A stretch of 64,000 nucleotides of DNA from Cheiracanthium punctorium (lineage: Eukaryota > Arthropoda > Arachnida > Araneae > Cheiracanthiidae). The notes below the pieces were generated by a model. That model did not search any database and was not told the origin of the DNA. It worked only from the letters and a program-made list of their open reading frames with translations. Made by a program: the position numbers and the translations under genes. The stretch spans positions 806,001-870,000 of the forward strand of contig JAWZYV010016568.1 of NCBI GenBank assembly GCA_038373885.1. Reading direction: 5' to 3'. Shown here in pieces: positions 1-12,632 of this stretch (positions within the stretch are counted from its first letter, which is position 1; each line of letters begins with the position of its first letter).

Positions 1-2764
1 TATTTTCAAATAATCAGATATCAATGCTTATATTCACAAAGGCGAATTTATAGAAATAAAAAAATAACTTCTAAAAACCTTCTTGCATCCGCACAAAGTT
101 CGGATAGACTACCAGGCGCCATTAAAATGAAAACAGCAATGGATGTGTGAGAAGAGTCTCCAGTTAAAAGTAAACATTTACCCCCCCCCCCCCCCCCCGC
201 GGATGGCCAGCTGTTGATTACGTAATGAGCTTGCTTCAGCAAATTGTTGCTTTAAACTGAATGTTGTGTAACAACTCTTGATGGTATTTATTTATTATTT
301 TTTATATTTATAACATTGGGATTTATTTTAAAAGCACTCAGCATTTCTTGAGCATACCAATTAGTTGGCAGTGTTTATTCCATAGAGTGCGCAGGGTGCA
401 AAGCCGCACGGCGAAAAAAAAAAAAATCTTTCAGATTAACTTTATTTATTTATTTTTTTGGGGAGGAGGGGGGAAGGGTTAAACTCGCACCGTGCGCAAC
501 ATTGACTAATTTTGGCTGAAATTCAGTATTTTAAGAACATAGAGGTTCATGTGAAAAACGGGTGCATTTAATAGAGGATAGTGCACTTTTGCGGTATTTT
601 ACAGAGCTTTAACCCTTCAAAATATATATTCAAAACTTCATTAAAATTTAATTATAGTTCTAAAATGTAGATGTAAAAGATTTACTTCTATTTTTTTTTC
701 TTTTTACTTAATTGAGGAGACATCGGTTGGATGTATGAAGCCATCCACTTCAGAGCACGGGACATGGACCCACCTTAGGGTGCTCTGACTTTCTCCAAAA
801 CTGGATCAAAGATCAAACCTTTTTTCTATGAGGGTAGGTTCGCATTCTGATTCGCTACGCTGTGATCTTTGCACGCTAAAGAGTACGTGTCGGTGGTGGC
901 CCCATCTTTTGAGAAAATTATCACGAAACGAATTTTTCGATTTTTCGTTGAAGATCGACTAAAAAAAAAATTAAAAATATTGTAAACGCCGCACCCGGTA
1001 GAAACGCTGCACTTACTATTTTTTAACTTTTAAACTCATAAACGCCGCGGCGTTTCTTCCATAAATTGCGGTACTTGTTTGCCTATCTGGCCGGCCCTGA
1101 TTGAGGTGACTAACAAAGCCCGACTGGTCCAATCCGGGGCGGGTAGAATGGCTTCAGAATGCAGCTTTTGTACGCAGTTTGAATCTTGCTTTACTGCTAA
1201 CTAGCTTTCCATACACGCATTAAAAGATAAATGAGCGTGGCAAAAATTTAACAAAGAGTCAAAATGACGTATTCGGCGCAAAAATCGGCTAAAAGCGCAG
1301 CTCGGCGCAATATTTGTGTTTCGGCGCACCCTGAAAAAGTCAAAATGACGTATTCGGCGCAGAAATCTGCTAAAAGCGCAGTTCGGCGCAGCTCGGCGCA
1401 GAATTAACATCCCTGAGTTACAGAAGCACTAGGACCAATATTTCTTGAGATTTCTAGAAACCCCACACTAATGAATACGGAAACCGAAACCTCCGTATCT
1501 CCGGTTCTAGTGGACCAATTTTGATGCAACAAAAGCAAAACTTAACTATTTGAAGCATAGAATTATACAAATTGTGCACTATTTTAAGCCCCAGAACAGC
1601 GGGTTACCCCGAAAATTCGTAACAATATTGCCAAACTTGATTCAGTTCTACGGATTTATTTTTGGCACAAACTTGGCAATGAATTGCAAAAAATGGCCAA
1701 CCCTGGAGACTTTTGACATTTCACAAACCTCGCCGCTATCTGGCAATCCTTGAAAAGTGATTCACTGTTTCACCAAATAGACAAAAATATCCTGGCCAGA
1801 AATTAATAGTTCTAAAGTGGTAATAAAACTGAACAGATATCTTAATAGCAAGGGAGAATTAAAAGAACATACATATGCGCCTGATTCTAATATGGAGATG
1901 TAAGTGCATTGGTTACTACTTTTAATAAAAGTAGTATACTGCGAATCAGTGCTCGAAATGAGACTTTAGAGCTGGCAGCAAAAACTATTTAGGTAATGGG
2001 AAAATCTTAAATTTTCGTTCGTTCGCAATATCTATAAATAGCAGTTCCAATTTTTTTCCCTTAACTTTAATAAAATGGAATCAATAATGCAATGAGAAGA
2101 ACAAACAGACAAAAAGGCTTCACTTTTCTTGTAACAATTCTATACTTTTATATGTAACCTTAAAATACATCTGAGGTTGGAAGAAACAAAGTAAAAAGTT
2201 TTAAATACTCGAAAGCTAAACTTGCTGCAAGAGCTATTGAAAATCGAGGCTATTTGGGCTAGTCTCACGGCATTTTTTGTAGTCGCCAAGACTTATTTCC
2301 AGCCCTGCTGCGAATTAAATATATGTTTGTTGTAAAAGCAGGTTATTTAGTTTATTATTTGGTCAGACTATTTACTTCTCTTGTACCTAACAAACAATAT
2401 TACGCATTTTACGATCAAACAATATTAAAAATAATTTAAAAAGCATTTTTTTTTTGGTGCGGTTAGAAAAGATTTTAAAAATCTCCACTTTTTTGGGAGG
2501 GGGTGCTGGGGGTAATAAACCATAAGGGGCGCTTCATTCGTTTCATAATAGGCGCTGGCCATGGTCGGCGCGGCACTGAGTGCTGATTTCATCTTGTTAA
2601 AGTTTTTCGAAAGAACGAAATTTAATTGCGGAGGACAATGCATCAAAAACAAATACTCAAGAAATCAAAATTATACCAGCAGTATTTGTACTAATTTAGT
2701 AAGAAGAATCTAAGCTTACTAAAGAAGAAACTAAACTAAATATATTGACTAATAATACAGCGTA
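1..2764. other. Gene-free stretch, repeats only
   Basis: No open frame here looks like a conserved protein. I see an 18-base poly-C run at 181-198, several A/T runs and G-rich patches typical of decayed hAT-type MITEs (for example around 455-475 and 2490-2525). Nothing supports a gene. Confidence 0.5.
1258..1404. repeat. Two-copy tandem duplication, ~81 bp period
   Basis: A unit starting GTCAAAATGACGTATTCGGC at 1258 recurs at 1339, with CGGCGCA repeated many times inside each copy. The second copy is slightly shorter. The duplication creates a short open frame on the - strand that I do not regard as a gene. Confidence 0.8.
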
Positions 2765-2804
2765 CTAACTATCATTAAATTCATTAAAAATGTATAATAC
2801 GTAC

Positions 2805-2968
2805 TTCTGAATTCTAGGAGAGTGAGAATCATCAGATGATTGATTTGTTTGCAATGGTTTGTTTTGACTGGAATTACCATGATGTTTACCAACTAAAGCA
2901 TGACGATCACTTTCATTTTCGGAAGCAGAAGCTTGGTTTTCAGAAATCGAGTTTCTAGAGCTAGACAT
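2805..2968 (-). CDS. Candidate first coding exon, unknown Ser/Asn/Gln-rich protein
   Basis: Reading leftwards from ATG at 2968 there are 54 codons rich in Ser, Asn, Gln, Glu and His (start MSSSRNSISENQASASENES), ending in phase 2 at a good splice donor (AGAA|GTACGT, intron from 2804). A plausible acceptor (CTGTGTGCATCTAG) lies about 8 bases upstream of the ATG, so this would be the second exon, after a non-coding first exon. The composition suggests a disordered N-terminus. I recognise no family. The rest of the gene would lie left of the window. The evidence is only a biased composition together with splice-like borders, so it could still be a chance open frame. Confidence 0.4.
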
Positions 2969-3485
2969 ACTTTCACTAGATGCACACAGGGTAGCTAAAG
3001 TTCATTTGTAATTACTTTTCCTTGGTGGTAATGATGAATAAGCAAATAATGGTAGCTAGTACTTACATAATTATGTAAATTCATTGTGTAAAAGAAACGG
3101 GAATACAATTTTCTTTTGATATTGATTTAGTTTAAAATCAATCACAAGTGTTTCATAACACACAAACACTGCTGAAACTTTCACATGATTAAATAAAATA
3201 CACAACACACATAATATACAGCAACGGAAAGTCCGAGCCCGATAATGTATTAATGTCCTTTTAAATACAGCTGTAGAGCGCAGGAGCTCTTATCTCACAA
3301 AACAGGTCGGTTCGTTCTCAACTGGAAAACGAGTTGGGAGTTTTAGCTCAATACTGCGAGTTTCTTGTTTATGAACACCGTCCTTGTGTACCTAACGTAC
3401 CTAACGATCAAAGCGGATATGAAGTCAGCTGTATCCATGGCTGTATCTGTATCACACACACGAGGCACAGCGATCGATTCGTTTA

Positions 3486-3500
3486 TATTTATAAAGAGTC
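3486..3500 (-). promoter_or_regulatory. Possible TATA element for the - strand gene
   Basis: On the - strand the sequence CTCTTTATAAATATAAACG sits at the edge of a locally GC-richer 300 bp block (about 3200-3520) and about 500 bp upstream of the candidate coding exon at 2805-2968. A first non-coding exon and a short intron would fit between them. This is inference from position and composition; AT-rich DNA gives such matches often. Confidence 0.25.
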
Positions 3501-4127
3501 GGCCGGCAACAGCTGATTTATCTTAATTTGAATCAAGATTGTACAAACATTGCATTTTAAATGGCTCATTTAAACATTGAAAGAATATCCTTATCTTGCA
3601 AAGATAGAGCAAAAGTATAAACTTTTTTATCACATCATTGTTAATTTGAAAACATAGTTCTCGCACAAAGTATAGCAATATACTTCGTTGTCTGATAAAA
3701 TTTGTGTTTGCTAATAAAGTACAGTAATTAAATTGTACACACGACCATCTTAAAAAATGCTGTTGTTAAAAACGCATTTTCACAATTAAAAAAAGGATGA
3801 ATTTGCTTGAATTTTGAAAAAGTTATCTTAGGTTCGGTATATTTTTAAGATGCTCTTTATTACAGTAAAGTAATAGAATAAAATTACCATATTCGTTGAA
3901 AAGCTAATCTCTATAAGTATTAATATATTTCGAGATTTCAAGAAACAATTTAATTTAATAATATATGAAAGTTCCATTCAGATAAAAATTTAGAACTAGG
4001 TGACTGGCTACCTTTTCAACTTTGTAGATACAAGTCTCATTAACTCATACCTCTAAAGGGCCCTCAATATTTGATATCCGTAAAAAATTATTTGAATGTT
4101 AGCCTTATAAGTGCTGAGGGTTTCAGT

Positions 4128-4756
4128 GGCCCTGGGTGTAGGATTGCAGGTTGCCAAACCAAATAGCCGGACATATGGGTAAAAAGGCTGGACAGCCTAC
4201 AATATTGAGGATTTGTCTCGGTATTAATAGGTACAACAAAAAAGTTGTATGTAAAATCAAGCTTTTTTTATTATTACCATGAATCTTGTTAAATTCTAAT
4301 GAAATATAAATAACATCGAATGCCAAATCAGTTCAAGTACTTTATTACTAATCAGCCAAAGTCACAGTTTGTTAGTAAAAAGCCTAACAAAAGCCAGACA
4401 CCATTAAGTTTGGCCGGACACGCAATCAAAAAGCCTAGCTATGTCCGGCTTTATCCGGACGCCTCGCAACGCTATACGCAGTCGTACATGTGCAAATAAG
4501 ATTGTGTTGGGAAGTACTTTATAATCAATGAGTTCAGGAGAACTTTCTTGTTTCATTTCTATTTTCTTTTATGTGTGAATCCTAACAAATCACTTTTAGA
4601 ACATTGTTTAAAAACGTTGGTTCTCTTTTCCAAACTCTCTTTTCGTTGGTTCTCAGCCAAAGTCACCAGTAAAAAGCCGGACACACAATCAAATAGCCTA
4701 ACTATGTCCGGCTTTATCCGGACGCCTGGCAATGCTATCTGGGTGGAAAATATTTA
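4128..4756. repeat. Repeat with inverted and direct TCCGGCTTTATCCGGACGCC segments
   Basis: The motif ATGTCCGGCTTTATCCGGAC occurs at about 4441 and 4704 in direct orientation, each after a similar leader that includes CCAAAGTCAC. An inverted relative, AAATAGCCGGACAT, lies near 4156. This looks like a decayed non-autonomous DNA transposon with subterminal repeats. I could not fix its termini or a target-site duplication. Confidence 0.5.
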
Positions 4757-5128
4757 GTGGCACAGGATAAAAAAAATAATTGCAATCGTTCAAATTTGTT
4801 TACGTGCAAAATTCTGGATCGTGACTTGTCCCACCTCCATTAAAAACCAGCTACTGCTTCTGATTAAGTGAATTTGCTAAAAATTTTAATGCAATATACT
4901 TTTCCATAATGTAAAAGCTGCATTCTAATTACTTGCCATGCTGTAAATTTGAAAGAGCGAGCTTTACACAAAATTCTGTAATTTTTCTCTGCTATACTTA
5001 CTGATGTGCAGTTTTCAGTTCTAGAGCAGGTAGTTTATTATTTGGCTACTTGATATCCTTGAATTCAACAGTTTTTTAGTGGCCCTGGACAGTTGCCTAA
5101 TTTGCCACCCCCTAAAAAGGACTCTGGT

Positions 5129-5567
5129 CAGTGGCACACCCAGAGTTTTAGTTTGGGGGGGGGGGCTACAAATATTGCTGAACTCGGTTATAATGAAATC
5201 GATTATAGTTATAACTCTTTATAACATCAAAATATTCTATACCATTTGCCCATAGAACACAAGCCCACTATCGACATAACTCGTTACAGAGTCGTAAAAA
5301 TTACAGGATCTTTTCAGTAAAGGAAGTTTAACTGTATTTCATACAATAACTGTAAAGTATTTATCTAAAAACTAACATGTTTCTTGTTATTGTTTATGTG
5401 TTTGCTTGGTAAAAAATATTTTAGCGATAATTTGAAGGCAATTAAGAAAAAGTATGTATATTTTAGTTCATTAATGGCAGTCATCAATTTTTAAAGCGTT
5501 TCACATCCAACTATACCTTTAGGGGGGTTGTTCAGCCCCCATAGCCCCCTCTGTTGATGCACCTATG
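5129..5567. mobile_element. Non-autonomous hAT element (MITE)
   Basis: The left end CAGTGGCACACC and the reverse complement of the right end CATAGGTGCATC are imperfect hAT-style inverted termini. They are flanked by an 8 bp duplication with one mismatch (ACTCTGGT at 5121, ACTCTGAT at 5568). A poly-G run at 5155-5165 and the segment CTCGGTTATAATG lie inside; the latter recurs with changes near 20282. No coding sequence. Confidence 0.65.
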
Positions 5568-6015
5568 ACTCTGATATGTTAGCTAAATAAAGGTTCAGGT
5601 TTTTGACATGACAGAGGTCAAAAACGTAGGTTTCCCCTTAATTTAATGTACAGCAAACATAAGTCTTTTTTCTTGTAAAAAAACTAATGTTATTGTGTAC
5701 ATGTACATTTATGGAATAGTTTTAATCGATTAAAAATATCAATTGCTTAAAGTCTTTATGTTTTGGTTTACAATGAATTCAAAGTTTTGTACCTAAAAAA
5801 TATTAAAAATTTGTAACAAACAAACAAAAATATGTGCACCATGCAGATTTTATTTTATTATTGTTATCCTTTCAGCATCTATATTTTTTAGGATACTTCT
5901 GAATGCCTGGATAATCTTGTATTCAAAATTTATAGCTAAAAATAAAGTTAAATAAAGTAAAAATTTTAAATGTTTCCTTAGAAAGTGCAAAATTGATTTT
6001 TAAGTCTGTTTTAGG

Positions 6016-6806
6016 TAGAGATGTAACAAATAGTCATTTGGCTGAATACTCAGCCAATAGCTTAGGCCAAATACCGAATATTCAGCGGCCAAATATTAAA
6101 TTTTTTAAAATTTCATTTTATTGTAAATAAAATGTTGCTTTTCAAATTTGTAATTAAATACTAAATAAAGTCTAATTAAAATTCATTTTATATTATTTGT
6201 AGGTACTTAAAACACACACCAGCATATTATCTGTAAAGCTAAAAAATCTTGGTCATGAAAAAATATTTTGCATTAAGTTAGCACTAATAGAAGCACAGTT
6301 ATATTTTAAGATGTTCATAATTTAATAAATATGCTATGGTAAATGTGATTAATGCTTTGGGTTTTACAGCCTCTGGGTAAACATATGTAGCAGCTTTTCA
6401 AAATTATGTTTGTAGTTGAGGATCTGAAAAGATTCCTCCTACCCTCACTCCATAGAGAAGGTGGAAAACCAAGTCAAGTAGTGTCACTAAGTAGAAAAGT
6501 CTGCATTTCTGTAATATTATTTTAAAAATTAGATTGTTTTATTCAGCTTAAAATTCAATGACTCAGGATATTTTATAATATGAAATTAACATATTGAAGT
6601 ATAACCAAGCAATATTATTTGTAAATGCATTTAAAAATACATGTTAAAAATTTTTTTTTTCTTTTTGATCTGAAATTATTCAACTAAATATGTAGCAATA
6701 TTCAGGCACAACTATTCGGCCGAATATCTGTTCAGTATTTGGCTTACCGAATATTTGGCAAAAGAGCTGAATACCAAATAGTGGCTGAATATTCGTTACA
6801 TCCCTA
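6016..6806. mobile_element. Non-autonomous hAT element, 791 bp
   Basis: The terminal inverted repeats are TAGAGATGTAAC (left) and GTTACATCCCTA (right), with subterminal inverted AATATTCGGC-type motifs. The 8 bp target duplication is GTTTTAGG at 6008 and GTTTTAAG at 6807, differing at one base. The interior is AT-rich and non-coding. A related element with the same CCGAATATTCGG style lies at 46013-46842. Confidence 0.85.
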
Positions 6807-7142
6807 GTTTTAAGTCTCATTTGTGTAAGCAAATTTGATAAGATTAGATGTTTCTGGGTTTTTCAAGTTACTTTTGTGTTCTTGTCTGCAGCAAATAAAT
6901 TACAAACGAATTCTTTGGCTGGATAATTTGTAGTCTGGTTTTCCCCCTTAGATATAGATGAAAGTAATCTAATCAGAATTTTTAGGGTGAAATGCTTTGA
7001 TGTTAAAAACTAATTATGGAATTATGTATTATGAAATAAACTCTATAAATACAGAAAAGTTTAATGAATATTTTATTTGTTTTATTTAAATAAACATAAA
7101 ATTTTGAAGTAATTATATTTGAGAAAATAAATTTTCTAATTA

Positions 7143-7284
7143 CAGTGAAACCTGTCTAATGTGACCACTTTCGGGGGGGACAAAACTAGTCACCTTATGA
7201 AGGCAGTATCGTGTGGTAGTTGGAAAGTGAAATTGTATAAAAGTGGTCTAAATAGACAGGTGGCCACTTTAGCAGGATCCACTG
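7143..7284. mobile_element. Pogo/Tigger-type MITE, 142 bp
   Basis: It starts CAGTGAAACCTGTC and ends AGCAGGATCCACTG. The CAGT..ACTG termini are flanked by TA on both sides (7141-7142, 7285-7286), as for pogo/Tigger elements. Too short to code for a transposase. Confidence 0.75.
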
Positions 7285-7357
7285 TATATTTTTTTATATT
7301 AATCTTAAGTTATTTTTTCAATTATCTTTTCAAACCTTTTTATAAATTTAATGTCCC

Positions 7358-7868
7358 TTTTTACTTCCTTGTATAGAACATAAGGAAGTAATGTGATCCA
7401 GAAAAATTTCGGGGGCCAGATTTCAACGAAAAAAACAATTTTGACTACCTCTAAACTTACTTTGCCTCTAAATTAACTGTGCATCTCTATTTTGATTGCA
7501 ATCAACTGGATAATTTATTTACAGGGTCAGCCAAATGACTTTAATTATATTAAGGTGCATGGATACATTCAATTCATTGAAAGTCTGTGGTCAGTGACTA
7601 CTTTGGTTATCCCCCAAATCTCGCAAACTATCTCAAGTTTGTCGTCTTTTGGTAAAATATCGCCAAATTAAGTGTCAGAAGCAAATCTTTCAAATTGAAC
7701 CCAGCTTGGTGATATCGAAATGTTTGGGTAGAAATCGCTAAACCTTAGTATTACTGTAGTTTTATCTCTTTCAAACAAAATAAGTTTAGATGAAGTGCGC
7801 CAAAAATATTTTTAATTTAATAGACGTGCAAGGAAGTCGTGTTGCCCACATCAGATTTTTTAAATCCC
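7358..7868 (+). repeat. Unclassified dispersed repeat, copy A (internally deleted)
   Basis: It starts with the palindrome-like TTACTTCCTTGTA..AAGGAAGTAA and ends near GACGTGCAAGGAAG, so ACTTCCTTG / CAAGGAAGT form short inverted termini. The same family occurs reversed at 25828-27271 (copy B), forward at 57176-57797 (copy C) and in diverged form at 50760-51150 (copy D). Compared with B, copy A lacks most of the middle. No conserved open frame is visible in any copy. Class unknown. Confidence 0.75.
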
Positions 7869-9258
7869 TGGCTTGTGGAATATATTTGAGGAAAAACATG
7901 CCAAAAATGAGGGGTGGAAATTCTTGTTAATTTTGTTAACTAACTCAGGTCAGGCATTCCAAAATTGGTGATTTGCATTGCCTGAACTGAGTTTGGGCAT
8001 CACAGACAAGGGGTTCATGGAAATTCTGTGAGTACAATATTCCAATCAAAAGAAATTATGACACCTTTGACAAGGTAATTGTGCTACCTCCTACCTCACA
8101 TAATACTGTTTCTTATTAAAGAAGAAAAAAAACTAACAACTTATTTTTATAAAGCAGGGATGAAGGGGCAGTGTCGCAGGAACTAATTTCAAGCTTTGAA
8201 ACTTGGGCATGGTATCTTCAGGCATTATCAAACAGGACAAAAGGAACCCATTTGCTCAGCCTTCAGTTTAGCTTGTGGTGGCAATTATATGTATGTCACA
8301 TTACTCCCCCTTTCCAGAGACTCAGCCAGAGGCTGATGAATATGTTCCAAGCATTGTAAAATTTGTTGCCATGTTTTGTGGACTTTTTTGTGCTTCTTGC
8401 TGTGCAATGCATACTTTGAGTTGAGCAAGCCAACAGTTGTGGGCTTTGCTGCCATGCATTGCAGACTTTTGAGTACTTACTGCTGCATGTTGTGGATTTT
8501 TAAGTGCTTGCTGTCACAAGTTGTGGATTTTTGAGTGAGCAAGAGAAGGATGGGGTTGCTGAAGGTGAGAAGGATGTTTGTGTGTTTCTCCAGGATATTG
8601 CTGAAGGTGAGTATAGCAGGAGCTGAATTCAAACCCAGGAACTCGAGACTTATAGCTTTAGGCATTATTCAACTGGACAAAAGGTACCCATTTCTTGGCC
8701 TTCAATTGCCAATGTGTAGCTGATCATGGTGGCAATCATATATATGCCTCAGGGCTAAGTAGTTAGCACAAAAAGGTTATTTTAAATCTCAACCTTAATC
8801 AGAAATTCTTGATAGATTTGGGTCAAAAACAGAGTCTTGTAACTTTTGAGTTGAAGACAAATTCAGAATTTTTTTTTCAATTAGCATTCTCCAAGTTTAC
8901 CGAATGTTCATGTACAATCAAACTATAGTATTCTCTGGGTAATTAGATTAAAGTTGGTTAAGATACTTTTTAAAGTGATAGAAAGAATACTATGCATAAT
9001 TCAAAAAGCATTAGTAATCTGAGGATCAAAATTTTTTGCAGCTCCACAGCACTGTTTAAAAGAAGGGGTGAAAGCATTAAACATTTTAAAAATAGATTTG
9101 TATTGTTACTTTTTTTTATTTATTCACCTTTTTTTCTGATTTCTCAAAAAAGTGGTACATTTATATTTTTATGTAATACAAAAATGGCAACTGTGAGCTG
9201 TTTTAATTTTTTCATTGACAGACTTAGTTTCTACATATTAATTACTTTTATTTATTAC
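7869..9258. repeat. Degenerate direct repeats, no gene
   Basis: A segment near 8170-8300 (CAGGAACTAATTTCAAGC..., then GGCATTATCAAACAGGAC) recurs in diverged form at 8610-8740 (GGCATTATTCAACTGGAC). Between them lie several short units built on GTTGTGGATTTTTGAGTG. The open frames here are short, biased by poly-T, and not convincing. Confidence 0.5.
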
Positions 9259-11545
9259 ATACTAGCTGAAGTACCCGTTCTTTGCACGGGAATGAATGGA
9301 CTTTTTGATATTACGATTTGTGGTGATTACTATTCATTGTAATAAACAGATATAGCAAAGTGGCTATCGCGTTATATTGTGTCCAATAATCATGCATACC
9401 GAATTGCAAGGCAATCGTTTGTACGGTGCAGAAGGCCATGCGGCGTAGCGCAATCTAGTGGCGAGTTTTAGCAAAACTGATACGGCGAAAATATTTTTCG
9501 CATTCAGATATCGATGTATACGAATTTTCATGACTATCGGCTGGACAGTCCTGAAGTTCATGTGTTGACGCGACATCTAGTGGCAAGTTTTAGGAAAATG
9601 GAGAGCGCCAAACTCTTCCCCGTTTTCAAATATCTATGTATACCTATTTTCATAGCGATCATTTGCACAGTCAAGAAGTGATACACTGCAGGGCCATCCA
9701 GTGGTTCAATAAAGTAATGATTTGCTACAGCGCCGTCAAGTGGCGAGTTATAGCAAAATGGATAACGCCAAAATATTCTCATTGTTCAAATAGCTATGTA
9801 TACTGATTTTCATAGCGACCGTGTTCAACTATCTATGTATACCAATTTTCATAACGATCCTTTGCACAGTCAAGAAGTGATACACTGCAGGGCCATCTAG
9901 TAGTTAATTAAAGTAATGATTTGCTACAGCGCCGTCAAGTGGCGAGTTATAGCAAAATGGATAACGCCAAAATATTCTCATTGTTCAAATAGCTATGTAT
10001 ACTGATTTTCATAGCGACCGTTTGAATGGTCAAGAATTTGGCCTGCTGCAGCGTCATCTAGTGGCGACTTAAAATAATAATGCATTGCAGTGTCATCTAG
10101 TGGTGAGTAACATCAAAAGGAACGCAGTTAGAATATATTCTTCGTGCTCAAATATAAAAAATTTTTGCCGAGCGGTCGAACGGTATAGAAGTTGATGCTT
10201 TTCAGCGCCATTTAGCGGCAAGTTACAGCAAAATGGATAGTGAAAAATATTCTCCGTGTTCTAATATTCGCGTGTACCAAATTTCATCGAAATCGGTTGG
10301 ACGATATTCGCATAGCAAACGGCTAAACAGAATAGAATTCGACGTTCTGCTGCGCCACCTGGTGGCAAGTTAGAGGAAAACGGATAGCATAAAAAGCTTC
10401 TCCATGAAGACTTAGGTGAACCAAATTTCATGGTGCAACGGTGCTGGAGTTTCTCAACCTCATACACTCATACCAACATTCATTTTTATCTATAACCAGT
10501 GTCATTATATATCCCAGTCTCAAATAAAATCCAGTTTCAAATCTAAGCCTCGCCAAAGTGCCAACATACGCCATTTTGCAAGCGTTTTTTCAGGAAATCA
10601 TTCGAAGCATTGACTTAGCAGCAATAATATATGGGAAATGGTTCGACCGCGAAAAAGTAAAGCAAGCCTTTATTTGAAAAGTTGAATCCCTTAATACAGC
10701 CGAATTTTTTAAAATTATCAACTATAACGTGTTTTATTCCTCATTACTCCGATGTACTAAATGAGAAGATTTCAATTTTCTGAAATTTGGCGGAATTCCC
10801 CCAACTTAAATCAATGTACTCATTTGGCGAGAATTCTGGAGATAGATCAATTGAAATCCCTTAATAACTGCATTATTTCTTCACGGATCATTAAAATTTA
10901 ATGCTGTATTCTAATAAAACGTTTGCACTTGTTTTCAAAAATCTATTTCCTTAAGCTCTCAATAAATTGCGCCAAGCTGAAATCTGTGCAAACCGCTAGA
11001 ACTCACTTTCACAAAATCGGCATTTGAGCCATTTTATTTTTTCGCCAAACTAAAATAATTTACCTATTAGCCTCGGAAATCTTCAATTCTTATTGTTTTG
11101 CGTGTAAAGCATTACATTCCTGCTCTGATTTCCCATGCACACGATATTATAATTTAAAAAAAATAACCTTACGAATATAAACTAACAAAAAAAAAAAACC
11201 ATTATTATTCTTTTATTTTTACTTTGAGAATTTAAAACATTTTATTCGGCAAAATCGCCACACATGGCAACCACGATCCTTATTTCACACTTTTTTCAAT
11301 ACAGGGGTTACAATTACGGAAAGATTTTTGCGTGAAGAGCATAAAAAATCTCTTAAATTCCGGGAACGGGTGGACTTTCAAAGTTTTAAAGTGGACTATG
11401 AGTTATTCTATATTATTTTACATATCTGTACTAAATTTCAGGCCGATAGGTCCATTTTTGTGGATTTGTATACGAATCAAATCCACAAACAAACAAACAA
11501 ATAAACAAACAAACAGAATTTCATTTTTATTTATAAGATTAATTG
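9259..11545 (+). mobile_element. Dispersed repeat starting ACTAGCTGAAGTACCCG, with tandem units and an (AAAC)n tail
   Basis: It begins with ACTAGCTGAAGTACCCGTTC, has a block of imperfect tandem units (about 9400-10440) and ends in a run of CAAA/AAAC repeats followed by TTTATTTATAAGAT (to 11545). Each unit carries GCGCCATCTAGTGGC-like DNA followed by GAGTTATAGCAAAATGGATA and a TATGTATAC..ATTTTCAT segment. A partial inverted copy is at 55950-56218, and a distantly similar element, inverted, at 13440-15880. It has no open frame that looks coding. The 3' simple-repeat tail might suggest retroposition, but I cannot classify it. Confidence 0.6.
9449..10366 (-). promoter_or_regulatory. Array of ~10 CTCF-like motifs in one orientation
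   Basis: Read on the - strand, the repeat units contain variants of CCACTAGATGGCGC at about 9449, 9570, 9692, 9730, 9891, 9930, 10051, 10091, 10204 and 10352. The last reads CCACCAGGTGGCGC, a full match to the animal CTCF core CCASYAGRKGGC. Others differ at one or two bases. All point the same way because they sit in tandem units. The match is seen in the sequence; binding by CTCF is inference. Confidence 0.5.
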
Positions 11546-12317
11546 CTGTTTCAGTTAGCTTTTAATGACTATATGAAGATGAGTTTCACAAGTTTTGACA
11601 TGTTTACTGATTTTGCAATAATACAGTGGCAGATATTCCTATGGTGACCAAATATCCTTAGCTTTTGAGGATGCTTTTAGTATTAAAAAGCAAATATTTA
11701 AATACTAAGCACTCTATGACTGCTAAATGTTGTTGCATTGAAAACAAGAACCATTTCTTCAAGAAAAAACTTTAAAATAGGATACTGTAGTATCCATAGG
11801 CAGTATTTCTGATTCTATTTGACTTTTAAAAATTAACCAGCTGCCTCAGAATACACAATTTGCTCACGTTGGGTGTGCCCTTTCTGTGCATCAACTTTGA
11901 ATGACCTGCTGGAACCAGTGGTGTAGTCGAAGGGGGACGCCGTCCCCCTACTCTTTCACTTCAGCCCATACGTCCCCCCACTTTTTATTCTCAGGGGGGA
12001 CGCTCATTTACAAGGTTTTTTTTTTTTATTCTGTAAAGAAATCAAATTTTTTTTTTGTTCGCGCGAGAGCAAGTACATCGGTATAAAAATCAAAAGGAAA
12101 CTTTTGAGTGTTTGAATCGACTTTACAAATGGGATTGAAAGGGTTTCTTAAACACTTCAGTAGTGAAAACATATCCATGAGAATAGAACAGATTATAATC
12201 TTTCCGAACGCACTCTTGGTAAAAAAATGTCTTTCCGAAAAAGTGACAAAAATCGGGGTAGCGAATAGTCACGTACCAATCCAAAATAAAATCTGTCACT
12301 TTGACATTGGATTGTTG

Positions 12318-12589
12318 CCTCACCATGCCACGGTGGTTATAAAACTAGAAATGGTAGACGGGCTAAGTGTGAAGGTCGAGGGTTCGGGTCCCATTGCGCG
12401 TCTGTCGATCTAACCGTTCGGAGTTTTCCGTGGTTCTCTCCGAAACTTTGCCTAGATACAGGTAAGGACCCCTTAGAAAGACCTCCACGGAGGGCACCCC
12501 CTCTTGTGTTGTCTTTCTGACGAGGATTTATAACCGGGCTTCGAGCCAAGCACACAAATCCGCTATACATGTTTACAATAACAACAACA
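12318..12589 (+). mobile_element. tRNA-derived SINE, full-length copy 1
   Basis: It has a tRNA-like head with a polymerase III B-box-like GGTTCGGGTCCC near 12379, a central region GTTCGGAGTTTTCCGTGG, a body containing GGGCTTCGAGCCAAGCACAC, and a CAA-rich tail. The 14 bp target duplication ACATTGGATTGTTG is perfect at 12304-12317 and 12590-12603. Copy 2 follows 43 bp downstream and copy 3 lies inverted at 33956-34130. Confidence 0.85.
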
Positions 12590-12632
12590 ACATTGGATTG
12601 TTGACAAATGTAAATGGAAAAAATTAAGTAAC

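Noticed and set aside
8992..9342. 116-codon frame on the + strand
   Set aside because: Phe/Ile-rich from poly-T sequence and running into the ACTAGCTGAAGTACCCG repeat; no conserved motif.
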